A stretch of 64,000 nt of DNA from Woeseiaceae bacterium (GCA_028279985.1 JANQMR010000005.1:171317-235316); one strand, 5' to 3'; positions 12,213 to 23,375 are shown, numbered from the stretch's first letter. The notes: generated by a model not told the origin, from the letters alone. Numbers and translations are program-made.

Positions 12213-13448
12213 GTGACAGAGAACGACAAAACCGGCACCGCAGCCGTCAAGTACACCAGCCTTCCCGTGACGTGGTTTTTGATCGCGTTGTTCGTTTATC
12301 TGCTGTTGGTCGGCGTCGGCGTCATCGGCGACGGTTTCAAGGCGATATCCGGCGGCGCCGAGGGCGCGGCGAGGATTTTTGCGTTTGCCAGCAGCCCGAT
12401 CGTAGGCGTGATTCTCGGCACCCTGGCCACGGCGCTGGTGCAGTCGTCGAGCACCGTCACGTCGGTGATCGTGGGCCTGGTCGCAGGTGGTGTGCCGGTG
12501 TCGATTGCCGTGCCGATGATCATGGGTGCGAACATGGGCACGACGATCACGAACACGATCGTAAGCCTCGGCAACCTCGGCGAACGCAAGATGTTCAACA
12601 AGTCGTTTCAGGCCGCAACGGTCCACGACTTTTTCAATCTCTACAGCATCGTCATCTTCTTGCCGATCGAGGTGATGTTCCGGCCCCTGGAGCGACTGGG
12701 CGGGGTGATGGCCGGCTGGTTCGTCGGCGGCGCGGACGCGTCGGTGAAAGACCTGAACTTCGTCGGGGCGCTGACCAAACCGGTCGTCAAGGCGATCGTC
12801 GGCGTTTTCGATTCGCTCCCGCCGGTAATCGGCGGCTTGCTGGCGATCGCCGTCGGCATCGGCCTGGTTATCGGCTCGGTGCTTTATCTCGGCAAGATGC
12901 TGCGTTCGGTAATGACCGGCAAGGCGATGAACATCGTGCACAAGGCGGTCGGCGGCGGTCCGGTGAAGGGTATTGCAACGGGCGCGGCGGTAACCGTGCT
13001 CGTTCAGTCCTCGTCCACGACCACCAGCCTGGTCGTGCCGCTGGCCGGCGCCGGCGTTCTCAATACACGCCAGGTTTTTCCGTTCACGATGGGTGCGAAC
13101 ATCGGCACTTGTGTTACCGCGCTGTTGGCGGCAACGGCTGTCTCCGGGCCGACACAGGTGTTTGCCCTGCAGATTGCACTGGTTCACCTGTTGTACAACG
13201 TGTCCGGCGTGCTGGCCTTCCTGTATTTGCCCTGGCTCAAGGAGCTGCCTGTGCGGTCGGCGGAGTGGCTGGGTAACAAGGTGGAGCACAACCGCGGCTG
13301 GGCATTCGGTTACATCGGTAGTGTGTTCTTCATGATGCCCGGCCTGGTTTTCGCCGGCGAGGTGATGTTCAACGGCGCCGACGAAGAGGTGACGGCGTCG
13401 GAAGAAGTCATCGAGCAAGTCGAAGAGGTCGATCTCGGCATCGAGTAG
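12213..13448 (+). CDS. Na+/phosphate cotransporter family protein (NptA-like, PNaS)
   Basis: A 411-residue inner-membrane protein with two inverted repeats, each carrying the QSSS signature of the family (ALVQSSSTVTS near residue 75 and VLVQSSSTTTS near residue 270), plus GANMGTTITN and GANIGTCVTA after each. It imports phosphate with sodium. It lacks the PhoU-like C-terminal domain of the YjbB type and ends in an acidic tail. The GTG at 12213 follows a 65-base gap from the divergent sulfotransferase. The secreted phosphatase downstream fits a phosphate-scavenging role. Confidence 0.92.
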   Translation: MTENDKTGTAAVKYTSLPVTWFLIALFVYLLLVGVGVIGDGFKAISGGAEGAARIFAFASSPIVGVILGTLATALVQSSSTVTSVIVGLVAGGVPVSIAVPMIMGANMGTTITNTIVSLGNLGERKMFNKSFQAATVHDFFNLYSIVIFLPIEVMFRPLERLGGVMAGWFVGGADASVKDLNFVGALTKPVVKAIVGVFDSLPPVIGGLLAIAVGIGLVIGSVLYLGKMLRSVMTGKAMNIVHKAVGGGPVKGIATGAAVTVLVQSSSTTTSLVVPLAGAGVLNTRQVFPFTMGANIGTCVTALLAATAVSGPTQVFALQIALVHLLYNVSGVLAFLYLPWLKELPVRSAEWLGNKVEHNRGWAFGYIGSVFFMMPGLVFAGEVMFNGADEEVTASEEVIEQVEEVDLGIE

Positions 13449-13455
13449 CGGTGCC

Positions 13456-13481
13456 GGCCGATCTGCGGTTCCGCATCGGCC
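13456..13481 (+). terminator. Stem-loop after the Na/Pi transporter, possible terminator
   Basis: GGCCGAT pairs with ATCGGCC around an inner GCGG-TT-CCGC hairpin, 8 bases after the stop codon. There is no run of T after it, so termination is uncertain. Confidence 0.45.
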
Positions 13482-13931
13482 AGACGCCGCGGTTCGGCTA
13501 TCGGTGCGCTTCAGAAGTCTCGGTTGAGTCGATCGCCGCAGCTTGGGCAATCCAGTTTTCGGTATAACGACTCCTCGCGCGTTTCCAAGATAGCTCGGTC
13601 CGATTCGGTTGTCCCCGCGCATCGCGCACGACGGCAAGTCAGGCTCGGAATCGGGACTCAATCGAGCTGTCCGGCTATCGATATCCGCAGTTCTTCGTCG
13701 CAGTATGCATGACGGTCGGTAACGGGTTTGTCATTCGGCGGTCACGGCAGGGCAGCCGCTCTTAAAATTCGATAAAATCGAACTATAGATAGGAAATAGT
13801 TGGTTTTAACGAAATTGCAATCCTGCTGTTGCTTACTTTCGCTCGCGCAGCTCGAAGCCATTTCGATATGCGCTTCTGTATGACCGTTCGCCACACAAAA
13901 CACCGATGTACTCGAGTCAAGAGGGATATTC
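13482..13931. other. Intergenic region upstream of the phosphatase
   Basis: 450 bases without a convincing gene. The minus strand has a 49-codon open stretch with a CPSCG motif (13511-13657) but no start codon. The last 200 bases become AT-rich and hold the Pho-box-like site and a likely promoter for the phosphatase. Confidence 0.6.
13728..13745 (+). promoter_or_regulatory. Pho-box-like PhoB site
   Basis: TTGTCAT-TCGG-CGGTCAC is a pair of 7-base direct repeats spaced by 4 bases, the architecture of a PhoB half-site pair (consensus CTGTCAT-N4-CTGTCAT). An AT-rich ATAAAAT follows about 25 bases later. It lies some 190 bases upstream of the phosphatase start. The match and the context support it; binding is not shown. 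Confidence 0.45.
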
Positions 13932-15767
13932 ATGAGCATTTATGAATTACGAAAGAAAATACTCACCGGCGTCGCGGCTTCGCTAATCGCGCTGAGCGGT
14001 GCCGCCTGGGCCGACGATGATCACGATGATGACGATCGTGAAGACAAGTACAGCCACAAGTACGGCAAAGATCGCGGCGACCGGCGCGGGAAATTGGGAA
14101 ATGCGATCTTCATTCACCCGGACGGCAGCGCGCTCAATCATTGGCACTCGGCGCGCATCTACTGGAAAGGCACCGACGAGTCTCTGGAGTGGGACAGGCT
14201 GCCGGGGATGGCGGTTTATCGCGGCCATATGGCCGATCGCCTGACCGGCACTTCGAACGGCGGCGCCACGACCCACGCCTTCGGAGTCAAGGTTCAGGGG
14301 TCTGATTCCTACGGTCGCGACCGCGGCCGGGACATCCTCGCGCTGTCGGGTTATCCGGGCAGCTTCCTGCGCGAGGCCGGTTGCCACGGACACCCGATCG
14401 GCGTGATCAACGACGGCGATATCGCGGGCGAACCGGGTACCGGCGCGTTTCTCGCCGAGACCGATGTCCGCGGCGAGCCCAACGAGCAGACGCGCCAGTT
14501 CCTGGAGGGCCGCCCGGGTTTCGAAAAAGGCACGGATTGCGATCCCCGGACCCGGCGCGTCGAGAACCGCGGAAACGGCGATCGCCTGCCGGATGTGATC
14601 CTCGGTGGCGGTGAGCGCTTTTTCCTGCCGATCGACACGCCGCTTTGCCGGGATCTGCCGAATCCGCCGGCGGCGGACGACCTGCCGCTGAGTTGTGCGG
14701 CGCATACCGACCCCGTGAACGGACGGGCACCGGCCCGTGACGACGGTCGTAATTTGTTGCAGCTTGCCGACGAACTCGGCTATGTCATCATGCGGACGCG
14801 GGCGGAGTTCGAGGCGGTCAGGGATCGCGTGCACAGCGATCGGCGTTACGCGCCGCGAGTACTGGGCGTGTTCGGCGCCGACGATCTGTTCAACGATCGG
14901 CGCGAGGAGGTGCTGATCGGGGCCGGTCTCGTGCGCCGGGACGGTGATCCGCTGCCGCAGGAAGGTATCGAGTTCGGCGAGGAAAAAATCGGTCCCCTCG
15001 TACTCTGGGGCCAACGTTACAATCAGCACGGTTCTGCCGACCCGAACTACAGCTTCAATCCGCCGACCATTGCCGAGCTGACCGAACTCGGCCTCGAGAT
15101 TCTCGAACGGCGCTCGAAGAAAGCGCGCAAGCCCTTCGCGGCCGTCATCGAGGTCGAGAGCACCGACAACATGCCCAACAACAACAATGCCATCGGCACC
15201 CTGCGGGCGCTGAAGCGTGCCGACGACATGATCGGTGTCGCGCGCGATTTTCGCCAGCACCGCGATCGGCGCACGCTGATCATCACGGCGGCCGACAGCG
15301 ACGGCTCGGGCATGCAGCTTTTGAACCTGACGCCGACGGGAGGCGAACCGCCCGTCGCGCCGACGATAGGCGTCAATTCATTCTTTGACACCGGCGGCAG
15401 TCCGGCGGATTTTCTGATCGACACGGACGGTATCGCAGGCGCCGGTACCCGGGCTTTCGAGGCCGCGCCGGACGCGCAATTGCCGTTCCGGCCGTTTCCC
15501 AACGAAGCCACGGGCGCAGCGTCGGTCGCTCCGGTGCCGCTGGTGTTCTCGGTGGCCTGGTCGAGCTTCAGCGACGTCGCCGGCGGTATCCTGACCCGGG
15601 CTGAAGGGCCTAACTCGAAGTTTCTACACAGCAAACGACCCTTCCGCGCCGGCGAGCCGCCGCTCAGCGAGCGGTTCGACAACTCGGACATCTACCGCAT
15701 GGTCTACCTGACCCTGTTCGGCAAGCGTTTGCCGGCAAGCGTCGGTGTTCCGAATGTAAGTCGCTGA
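13932..15767 (+). CDS. Secreted alkaline-phosphatase-superfamily protein
   Basis: A 611-residue precursor with a signal peptide (MSIYELRKKILTGVAASLIA, cleavage near residue 27) followed by an Asp/His-rich acidic stretch DDDHDDDD. Landmarks match the PhoA fold: IFIHPDGS (metal Asp), TSNGGATTHAFGVK (Ser at the nucleophile position), EVESTDNMPNNNN and ITAADSDGSG. The His metal ligands seen in E. coli PhoA (after STD, in ADH and in EHTG) are replaced here by Asn, Asp/Ser and non-His residues, so metal use or substrate may differ. Position after a phosphate transporter and a Pho-box-like site supports phosphate scavenging. Start ATG 13932; a strong terminator follows. Confidence 0.82.
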   Translation: MSIYELRKKILTGVAASLIALSGAAWADDDHDDDDREDKYSHKYGKDRGDRRGKLGNAIFIHPDGSALNHWHSARIYWKGTDESLEWDRLPGMAVYRGHMADRLTGTSNGGATTHAFGVKVQGSDSYGRDRGRDILALSGYPGSFLREAGCHGHPIGVINDGDIAGEPGTGAFLAETDVRGEPNEQTRQFLEGRPGFEKGTDCDPRTRRVENRGNGDRLPDVILGGGERFFLPIDTPLCRDLPNPPAADDLPLSCAAHTDPVNGRAPARDDGRNLLQLADELGYVIMRTRAEFEAVRDRVHSDRRYAPRVLGVFGADDLFNDRREEVLIGAGLVRRDGDPLPQEGIEFGEEKIGPLVLWGQRYNQHGSADPNYSFNPPTIAELTELGLEILERRSKKARKPFAAVIEVESTDNMPNNNNAIGTLRALKRADDMIGVARDFRQHRDRRTLIITAADSDGSGMQLLNLTPTGGEPPVAPTIGVNSFFDTGGSPADFLIDTDGIAGAGTRAFEAAPDAQLPFRPFPNEATGAASVAPVPLVFSVAWSSFSDVAGGILTRAEGPNSKFLHSKRPFRAGEPPLSERFDNSDIYRMVYLTLFGKRLPASVGVPNVSR

Positions 15768-15795
15768 CTCGAGTTCCGAGTTCGCGAGTATGCAG

Positions 15796-15823
15796 GAGCC
15801 AGCCCGCTAGGGCTGGCTCTTTT
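15796..15823 (+). terminator. Rho-independent terminator of the phosphatase gene
   Basis: A perfect 10-bp stem (GAGCCAGCCC / GGGCTGGCTC) with loop GCTA is followed by TTTT, 29 bases after the stop codon. Confidence 0.92.
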
Positions 15824-18420
<2,597 letters not shown>

Positions 18421-18505
18421 AAGGAGGTCGACCGAGTGTCGGTTTCCGGCATGAAATGAGCCTCGGGCGTTTTCGAGGCTCGTGATAGACGGCTCGTGAT
18501 AGACA

Positions 18506-18536
18506 AACGGCGGCGCGTCGAACGCGCCGCCGTTTT
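18506..18536 (+). terminator. Rho-independent terminator of katG
   Basis: A 12-bp stem (AACGGCGGCGCG / CGCGCCGCCGTT, loop TCGAA) ends in TTTT. A very similar terminator is found at 27256-27286 behind the katG remnant. Confidence 0.92.
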
Positions 18537-18639
18537 GCATTGGCAATGACCGTGCAATGGGCGTTTCGTCACGGACCTGTTTGGCGGCCGTTTCTAGGAT
18601 GATCAGAGTGGATCGTTAGAGTGGATCGTCAGAGTTTAG

Positions 18640-18723
18640 TCAGAGCGGTTCTCGTTTCGCCAGCGCTTCCTCGAAGGCGAGAGAGGCCACCTCGACGACA
18701 TCGAGGCTCAGTGCGAGGTTGTC
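18640..18723 (-). pseudogene. Decayed 3' end of a Nudix hydrolase gene
   Basis: Twenty-eight codons on the minus strand read NLALSLDVVEVASLAF, then EEALAKREPL and a stop. This matches the C-terminus of the intact Nudix protein encoded at 30066-30512 (DLAMSLDVVKVASLAF). Directly upstream in frame is a stop (18727-18729) and no Nudix box is found, so only the tail remains. The two tails differ at several residues, so it is a relic of a related gene rather than a recent copy. Confidence 0.7.
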
Positions 18724-18741
18724 TGCCTATAGTGATCGAGT

Positions 18742-18800
18742 GGGGGAAATCGTATTCGTTTTTCTTATGCGCGGGTATAAGTCGAAACGCTTTTCCTCTC
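18742..18800. repeat. Structured repeat element, copy A
   Basis: About 45 bases here match 61322-61375. The shared core TTCGTTTTTCTTATG with ATAAG downstream can fold: CGTTTTTCTTAT (18757-18768) pairs imperfectly with ATAAGTCGAAACG (18777-18789) around an 8-base loop. The loop differs between copies while the arms are kept. I do not recognise the family. It sits between the Nudix remnant and the GNAT gene. Confidence 0.6.
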
Positions 18801-18893
18801 ATGGGGTCGCGGTTTATCATTTTTGCATCCAAGATAAATCCAAGATAAATCCAAGGGCATCCGTGTTCGAGGAAACATAGGAGACCGATCGAC

Positions 18894-19472
18894 GTGGAGC
18901 GTGCATACGCTTTCGAAGCGCCCCGGATCATCACGAAACGGCTTGTCTTGAGGATGCACGGCGCAAGCGATTTCGGCGCGTTGCTCGAAATGTGGTCGGA
19001 CGAACGTGTCGTTCGCCATATTGGCGGGGTTCCGTCGACGGCTACCGAGGCATGGAGCCGGCTGTTGCGCTATGGCGGCCTGTGGCAGTTCCTGGGCTAC
19101 GGTTATTGGGCCGTTGAAGATCGTGCAACGGAGCGTTTTGTCGGTGAAGTCGGATTCGCGGATTTCAAGCGTGACATCGTGAAAGCACTCGACGGGCTGC
19201 CGGAAGCGGGATGGGTGATCTCACCGAGATGGGCCGGTCAGGGCTACGCAACGGAAGCCATGCGCGCTGCGCTCGAATGGTTCGACCGGACCAGGCCCGG
19301 TTTGGAGTCTTTCTGCATGATTGCTCCGGAAAACGCGGCCTCGATCAGAGTGGCGAAAAAGATCGGCTACGCCCTGGAAGGGGAGACTTCCTACGATGAT
19401 GGTCCGATCCAAATCTACCTCAGGCCGCCGGCCGCCAAACTGGCGGGTCCAGGCGTCGAGGCATCGATCTGA
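18894..19472 (+). CDS. GNAT-family N-acetyltransferase (RimJ/RimL-like)
   Basis: A 192-residue acetyl-CoA-dependent acetyltransferase. The N-terminus ITKRLVLRMHGASDF is typical of the RimJ/RimL-type branch, and the acetyl-CoA motif A is seen as SPRWAGQGYATEAMRAAL, followed by ENAASIRVAKKIGY. The substrate is unknown; relatives acetylate small amines or protein N-termini. The start is a GTG at 18894. It opens a small group with the OsmC-like and VOC genes, which look like acquired stress or detoxification genes. Confidence 0.85.
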   Translation: MERAYAFEAPRIITKRLVLRMHGASDFGALLEMWSDERVVRHIGGVPSTATEAWSRLLRYGGLWQFLGYGYWAVEDRATERFVGEVGFADFKRDIVKALDGLPEAGWVISPRWAGQGYATEAMRAALEWFDRTRPGLESFCMIAPENAASIRVAKKIGYALEGETSYDDGPIQIYLRPPAAKLAGPGVEASI

Positions 19473-19494
19473 CAAGCAGGGTGCGGCTTCAACT

Positions 19495-20019
19495 ATGATG
19501 ACCAGGATGCCAAAGCGACATAGCTACGAGGTGACTGTCGAATGGACCGGAAACGAGGGTCCAGGAACGACCGGCTACACGGCCTATGGGCGCGATCACA
19601 TGATCAGAGCCGACGGCAAGACGGCGATCGCCGGGTCGTCCGATCCGTCCTTTCGCGGCGACCCTGGACGCTGGAGTCCCGAAGAGTTGCTTGTCGCCGC
19701 GATCTCGGCCTGCCACAAGCTTTGGTATCTTCACCTTTGCGCTACGAACGGAGTCGTCGTCCTCAGCTACGCCGACCGGGCGGAAGGAACCATGGTCGAA
19801 GCCGAAGGCAGCGGCGGGCGTTTCGTCGGCGTATGCTTGCGGCCCCGTGTCGTGATCACGCCAGAAAGCCCGCCTGACAGGGCCAGGGCTCTGCATGCGG
19901 CCGCGCATCGCGAGTGCTTTATCGCCAACTCCGTCAATTTCCCTGTCAGCCACCAGGCCGAACTCGTCATCGCCGAGTCCAAATCCGCAAGCGGTCGGAA
20001 TGACGATCGGCATGATTAG
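19495..20019 (+). CDS. OsmC/Ohr-family protein
   Basis: A 174-residue protein of the OsmC superfamily, whose members reduce organic hydroperoxides with two cysteines. It has the typical PEELLVAAISACHKLWYLHL helix with the first Cys, and the second Cys in AAHRECFIANSVNFPV. ATG codons at 19495, 19498 and 19507 are all possible starts; I use the first. It lies 22 bases after the GNAT gene on the same strand. Next to the peroxidase katG it fits peroxide defence. Confidence 0.85.
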   Translation: MMTRMPKRHSYEVTVEWTGNEGPGTTGYTAYGRDHMIRADGKTAIAGSSDPSFRGDPGRWSPEELLVAAISACHKLWYLHLCATNGVVVLSYADRAEGTMVEAEGSGGRFVGVCLRPRVVITPESPPDRARALHAAAHRECFIANSVNFPVSHQAELVIAESKSASGRNDDRHD

Positions 20020-20073
20020 AACCTCTCACGAAATTGTTCATGACCATATCTATATTGGTAGGAGGCGAGCGCG

Positions 20074-20472
20074 ATGATTGGCTACACCATGGTCGGGACC
20101 CGAGATCTGGACCGGTCCCTGCGGTTCTACGACCCGCTTTTCAGCGAAATGGGATGGGACCAATGCTGGCGGGACGAACGATTGGCCTCGTGGGGAGACA
20201 AGGCGGACGAAACCGCGCCGCGTTTCTTCACGGGCTATCCGTTCGATGGGCAGCCGGCAGGCGTCGGCAATGGCGCGATGACGGCATTTCTTGCCGAGGG
20301 CCCCGCGATGATCGACCGCCTTTTCGAGATCGCCATGCGCATGGACGGTTCGGACGAGGGCAAGCCAGGCTTTCGCCCGCAATATGGAGAAGGCTTCTAT
20401 GCCGCCTATGTGCGGGACCCTGACGGAAACAAGCTCGCCTTTGTCTGCTATGACGCGAAGCCAACCGGATAG
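20074..20472 (+). CDS. VOC-superfamily (glyoxalase/dioxygenase-fold) protein
   Basis: A 132-residue single-domain protein of the vicinal oxygen chelate fold: MVGTRDLDRSLRFYD at the start, GFYAAYVRDPDGNKLAFVC at the end, with the usual C-terminal DPDGN signature. Members include glyoxalases, dioxygenases and resistance proteins; which applies here is not clear. A good ribosome site (AGGAGG at 20060) precedes the ATG at 20074. Confidence 0.85.
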   Translation: MIGYTMVGTRDLDRSLRFYDPLFSEMGWDQCWRDERLASWGDKADETAPRFFTGYPFDGQPAGVGNGAMTAFLAEGPAMIDRLFEIAMRMDGSDEGKPGFRPQYGEGFYAAYVRDPDGNKLAFVCYDAKPTG

Positions 20473-20614
20473 GGCGAAGGCTAACGAAAAACCGCCTCGA
20501 GAACGAATCCAGCGTTGGGCGCGCGCGATCGGTGAAGCCGGCCGAAATCCCAAGGACTTTGACGAGCCTTCGGCTGTCTTAGCCGTGATCGTTCCGCGTA
20601 TCGGTTGAGTTATA

Positions 20615-20740
20615 GATCGGCAGCATCGCTCCACCCGACGCAAGATCCCATGTGGCCAATCGGATGAGGGCGCCCTGACGCGCGCCATCATCGGCTTGGC
20701 CTCGAAGTTTGGCCGGTACGGTTATCGGCGGATCCATTAG
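20615..20740 (+). mobile_element. Remnant of an IS3-family transposase (OrfB)
   Basis: Forty-one codons read DRQHRSTRRKIP, then DEGALTRAIIGLASKFGRYG and YRRI before a stop. This is the N-terminal region of IS3-family OrfB, where QHRST..RKIP and LASxxGRYGYRRI are hallmarks. The integrase core with its DDE triad is absent and no inverted repeats are seen, so it is a dead fragment. It marks past mobile-element activity in this accessory region. Confidence 0.75.
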
Positions 20741-20952
20741 CTGTTGTAAGATTGGCTGTTGCAGATTGGCTGTTTCACCAAAACGGGAAGGCTGGCGGGT
20801 CGGGCTCTCCCGGGTGCAGCGAATCTGGCGGCGTTCTATGTCCGGATGTCAAGCGATTGCCGGCGGCCGCTGGTGACTTCACTCCAGACGACCGATTTCG
20901 CGCTCGAAGCACTCAAGCAGTTTGCCATCGCCCTGTACGGCGCAGGTTCAAA

Positions 20953-20967
20953 TAGTTATGATATAAC
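20953..20967 (+). promoter_or_regulatory. Zur-like operator upstream of the TonB receptor operon
   Basis: AGTTAT-GAT-ATAACA has arms GTTAT/ATAAC spaced by 3 bases. It resembles the proteobacterial Zur box (TGTTAT-N3-ATAACA), with one arm position off. It lies about 70 bases upstream of the truncated receptor start and 370 upstream of the full receptor gene, and predicts zinc-responsive control of the operon. Confidence 0.45.
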
Positions 20968-21024
20968 ATTACGCTGTTAGGCTTGCCTGGTTTAATGCAT
21001 GGGCGGGGGAAAGTAGTGCCGAAT

Positions 21025-21306
21025 ATGAGAAAAATCGCATTGTTTTCGGGCGCCGCATCGGCATACCTAACGGCCGGAACCGCGTACGCACAATTCCAGG
21101 ACGGCGACGATCCTGAAACGATATTCGTTGTGGGGGAACGTCGCGCGTACCAGGGCAGTTTTGGCGCGCCTGAGAACCCGACGGTGTCTCGGTCGCTTGA
21201 TCTTGCGTTGCTTCGCGAAGTGGGCGCGCTGAAGCTGAAAGACGCTCTCGACTCTCTGCGGGAGCGTGCCGCCAATTATTCACGTTCGAACTCACTATCT
21301 GACTAA
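21025..21306 (+). pseudogene. Short secreted ORF resembling a truncated TonB-receptor N-terminus
   Basis: A 93-residue product with a signal peptide (MRKIALFSGAASAYLTAGTA, cleavage after AQ) and then ETIFVVGERRAYQGSFGAPE and LREVGALKLKDALDSL. The VVGERR and VGALKLKDALD elements are what one expects at the TonB box and plug entry of siderophore-type receptors, but the frame ends in unrelated residues and a stop just before the next receptor gene. I read it as a truncated receptor start; a genuine small periplasmic protein is possible. Confidence 0.5.
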
Positions 21307-21323
21307 CTGGGAAAAATAAGACC

Positions 21324-23276
21324 ATGAGTATCAAGGAATATAGAAGACTGCTGTCTGGGGTCGCCATTTTGCCGTTTTGCGGCGTTGCGTTCGCGACGGA
21401 CATGGCGGACGTTGAGGAGGTTGAACCGATTGAACAGATTGTCGTTACCGCAACGACTCGGGAAGCCAATCTTCAAACTGCACTGGCGAGTGTTTCTGTT
21501 GTCGATCAAGAGGAATTGTTACTCCGGGGCGCGGTCGACCTTGCGCAGGCCCTGCAGGGCGAAACTGGCGTGCAGATCTCCAGCGTAGGTCAGACACGTA
21601 ATGGCATCAGCCTACGTGGGATGCATGTCGAGCATACGCTGTACCTGCTCGACGGGCGCCGTATTGCATCGACGAATGCGATTATTGCGCACAGTGACTT
21701 TGAATTGGCTTGGCTGCCGCCGGTGGCGATTGAGCAGATCGAAGTTGTGCGTGGCCCGCTTTCATCGCTCTACGGCTCTGACGCGCTTGGCGGCGTAGTG
21801 AATGTCATCACGAAAAAACTGGGTGATGAGCCGATGGGCTCAATCAGTCTCAATGGCGGTATCCCTCACGATTCCATAGGTGGTGAGGAAGTTAGCGCCA
21901 ATTTTTATATGTCCGCACCGCTAATCGACGGCAAACTGGGCGTTTCCGTTTTTGGTGATTATTTCGATCGCGCCGAACTTGCAGGCGATCTGAATGATGC
22001 AGTCTCTAACGTTGAGGCCCGCGAAGCGTCGACTGGACGTGTCAACCTTATGTTTACGCCAACAGATAATCAGCAGGTCGATCTTATCTACTCGATCAGC
22101 GATGACCATCGCTGGCGCAATTCTCAGCAGGGGCCTTCAACTTTTCGCAGCGACGATGATGTTACCTTACAGCAAATGGTTTTAAGTCATAAAAGCGACT
22201 GGAGCTGGGGCGACACGCAACTCAACATCTATCGCAGCGATGCGCTGCGCGTCAATCAGCGCGATGGCATGCCAGGCACCCGCGATCAGCAGGTGATTGA
22301 CACCACCGTTGACGGCTATGCAAATTTCATCATTGGCGATAGGCATCACATTACGATTGGCGGGCAGGTTCGCGATGAGTTGCTTGAAGACGAGTATGTT
22401 GCGGAAGACGGCGACCTTCGAGCGCAGCATCGCGCTGTCTTCGTCCAGGATGAGGTCGGGCTGACTGACCGGTTATCGCTGGTCGGCGGCTTTCGGGCGG
22501 ACCATCATAGTTTCTTCGGCTGGGAGACCAGTCCACGCGGTTACATCGTGTACGAACCGATTGACGGGCTGGTAGTAAAGGGCGGTTACGGTGAAGGCTT
22601 TAAAGCGCCCAGCCTGCGTGACCTGTCCCCAGACTTCGACGTCTCCATCGCCGGCGGCGCCGTCAGGGTGATCGGAAATGAAAATCTACAGCCTGAGCTT
22701 TCAAAAACTTACGAAGCGAGTATCAGCTATCAAGCGGATAGGTGGTTTGTGTCTGGCGGCGTTTTCAAAAATGAGTTAGAGAACCTGGTTGAAACAGTAT
22801 GTATTGCTGGCAATTGCGACGTGTTTTTTGGTCGTACGCTGCAATTCGACAATGTCGGTCTCGCGGAGATTTTTGGCGTTGAGGTGTCATTTAACGCCGA
22901 ATTGCCGGCGGGTTTCTTCATCGATCTCAATTATACCCATCTCGATACGGAGGATACGGTTACAGGGGAGGAGCTGCAAAGCCGCGCTCGGCATAGCGCT
23001 CATGGCGCTTTGACCTGGACCGGCCAAAACGACTTGAAGGTTCGGCTGCGCGCCCAGTATACGGGCGTTCAACGGGCCGATGCTTTCGGTCCGGCGCAAA
23101 CGCTGCCCGACTACGTTTTCACCTTCGCGGAAGTGGCCTATCCGCTTCGCGATAAGCTCCGCGTTGTCGCTCGCATAGATAATGTTACGGATGTGCGGCT
23201 TGCGGAAAAATCGCCGCTGTTTGGCGTGAGGATCCCGGGGCGTGAGTATCACCTGTCCTTGTCATACGATTTCTAG
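21324..23276 (+). CDS. TonB-dependent outer-membrane receptor
   Basis: A 650-residue outer-membrane beta-barrel receptor that imports a ligand using TonB energy. It has a signal peptide (to about residue 25), TonB box EQIVVTAT near residue 37, a plug domain with LRGMHVEHTLYLLDGRR and VRGPLSSLYGSDALGGVVNVIT, and a C-terminal aromatic Phe. The plug is of the CirA/FepA/ZnuD kind. Codons here are more A/T-rich at third positions than in the flanking genes, suggesting transfer. The Zur-like site upstream and the ABC genes downstream suggest metal or metallophore traffic; the ligand is inference. Confidence 0.92.
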   Translation: MSIKEYRRLLSGVAILPFCGVAFATDMADVEEVEPIEQIVVTATTREANLQTALASVSVVDQEELLLRGAVDLAQALQGETGVQISSVGQTRNGISLRGMHVEHTLYLLDGRRIASTNAIIAHSDFELAWLPPVAIEQIEVVRGPLSSLYGSDALGGVVNVITKKLGDEPMGSISLNGGIPHDSIGGEEVSANFYMSAPLIDGKLGVSVFGDYFDRAELAGDLNDAVSNVEAREASTGRVNLMFTPTDNQQVDLIYSISDDHRWRNSQQGPSTFRSDDDVTLQQMVLSHKSDWSWGDTQLNIYRSDALRVNQRDGMPGTRDQQVIDTTVDGYANFIIGDRHHITIGGQVRDELLEDEYVAEDGDLRAQHRAVFVQDEVGLTDRLSLVGGFRADHHSFFGWETSPRGYIVYEPIDGLVVKGGYGEGFKAPSLRDLSPDFDVSIAGGAVRVIGNENLQPELSKTYEASISYQADRWFVSGGVFKNELENLVETVCIAGNCDVFFGRTLQFDNVGLAEIFGVEVSFNAELPAGFFIDLNYTHLDTEDTVTGEELQSRARHSAHGALTWTGQNDLKVRLRAQYTGVQRADAFGPAQTLPDYVFTFAEVAYPLRDKLRVVARIDNVTDVRLAEKSPLFGVRIPGREYHLSLSYDF

Positions 23277-23375
23277 GGCCGGGGCGGCGAAGAAATGGGA
23301 AAACGCAAGGAGCATGCGGACAGTGGCCGATCGCTATTCTCGGTAGACGCTATTGTCGGTAAAGGATAGAGCCCA

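Larger units (their letters stand above)
20473..21024. other. Intergenic region with IS remnant and receptor promoter
   Basis: 550 bases without an intact gene. It holds a fragment of an IS3-type transposase (20615-20740) and, at its right end, an AT-rich promoter region with a Zur-like palindrome. The rest shows nothing I can support. Confidence 0.6.

Noticed and set aside
13511..13657. Minus-strand 49-codon frame with a CPSCG motif in the gap before the phosphatase
   Set aside because: No start codon, a stop directly upstream, and no recognisable family; the Cys pair alone is not enough to call a zinc-ribbon gene.
11982..13661. Long minus-strand open frame opposite the Na/Pi transporter
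   Set aside because: Antisense shadow of the transporter, rich in Arg, His and Asp, with no domain.
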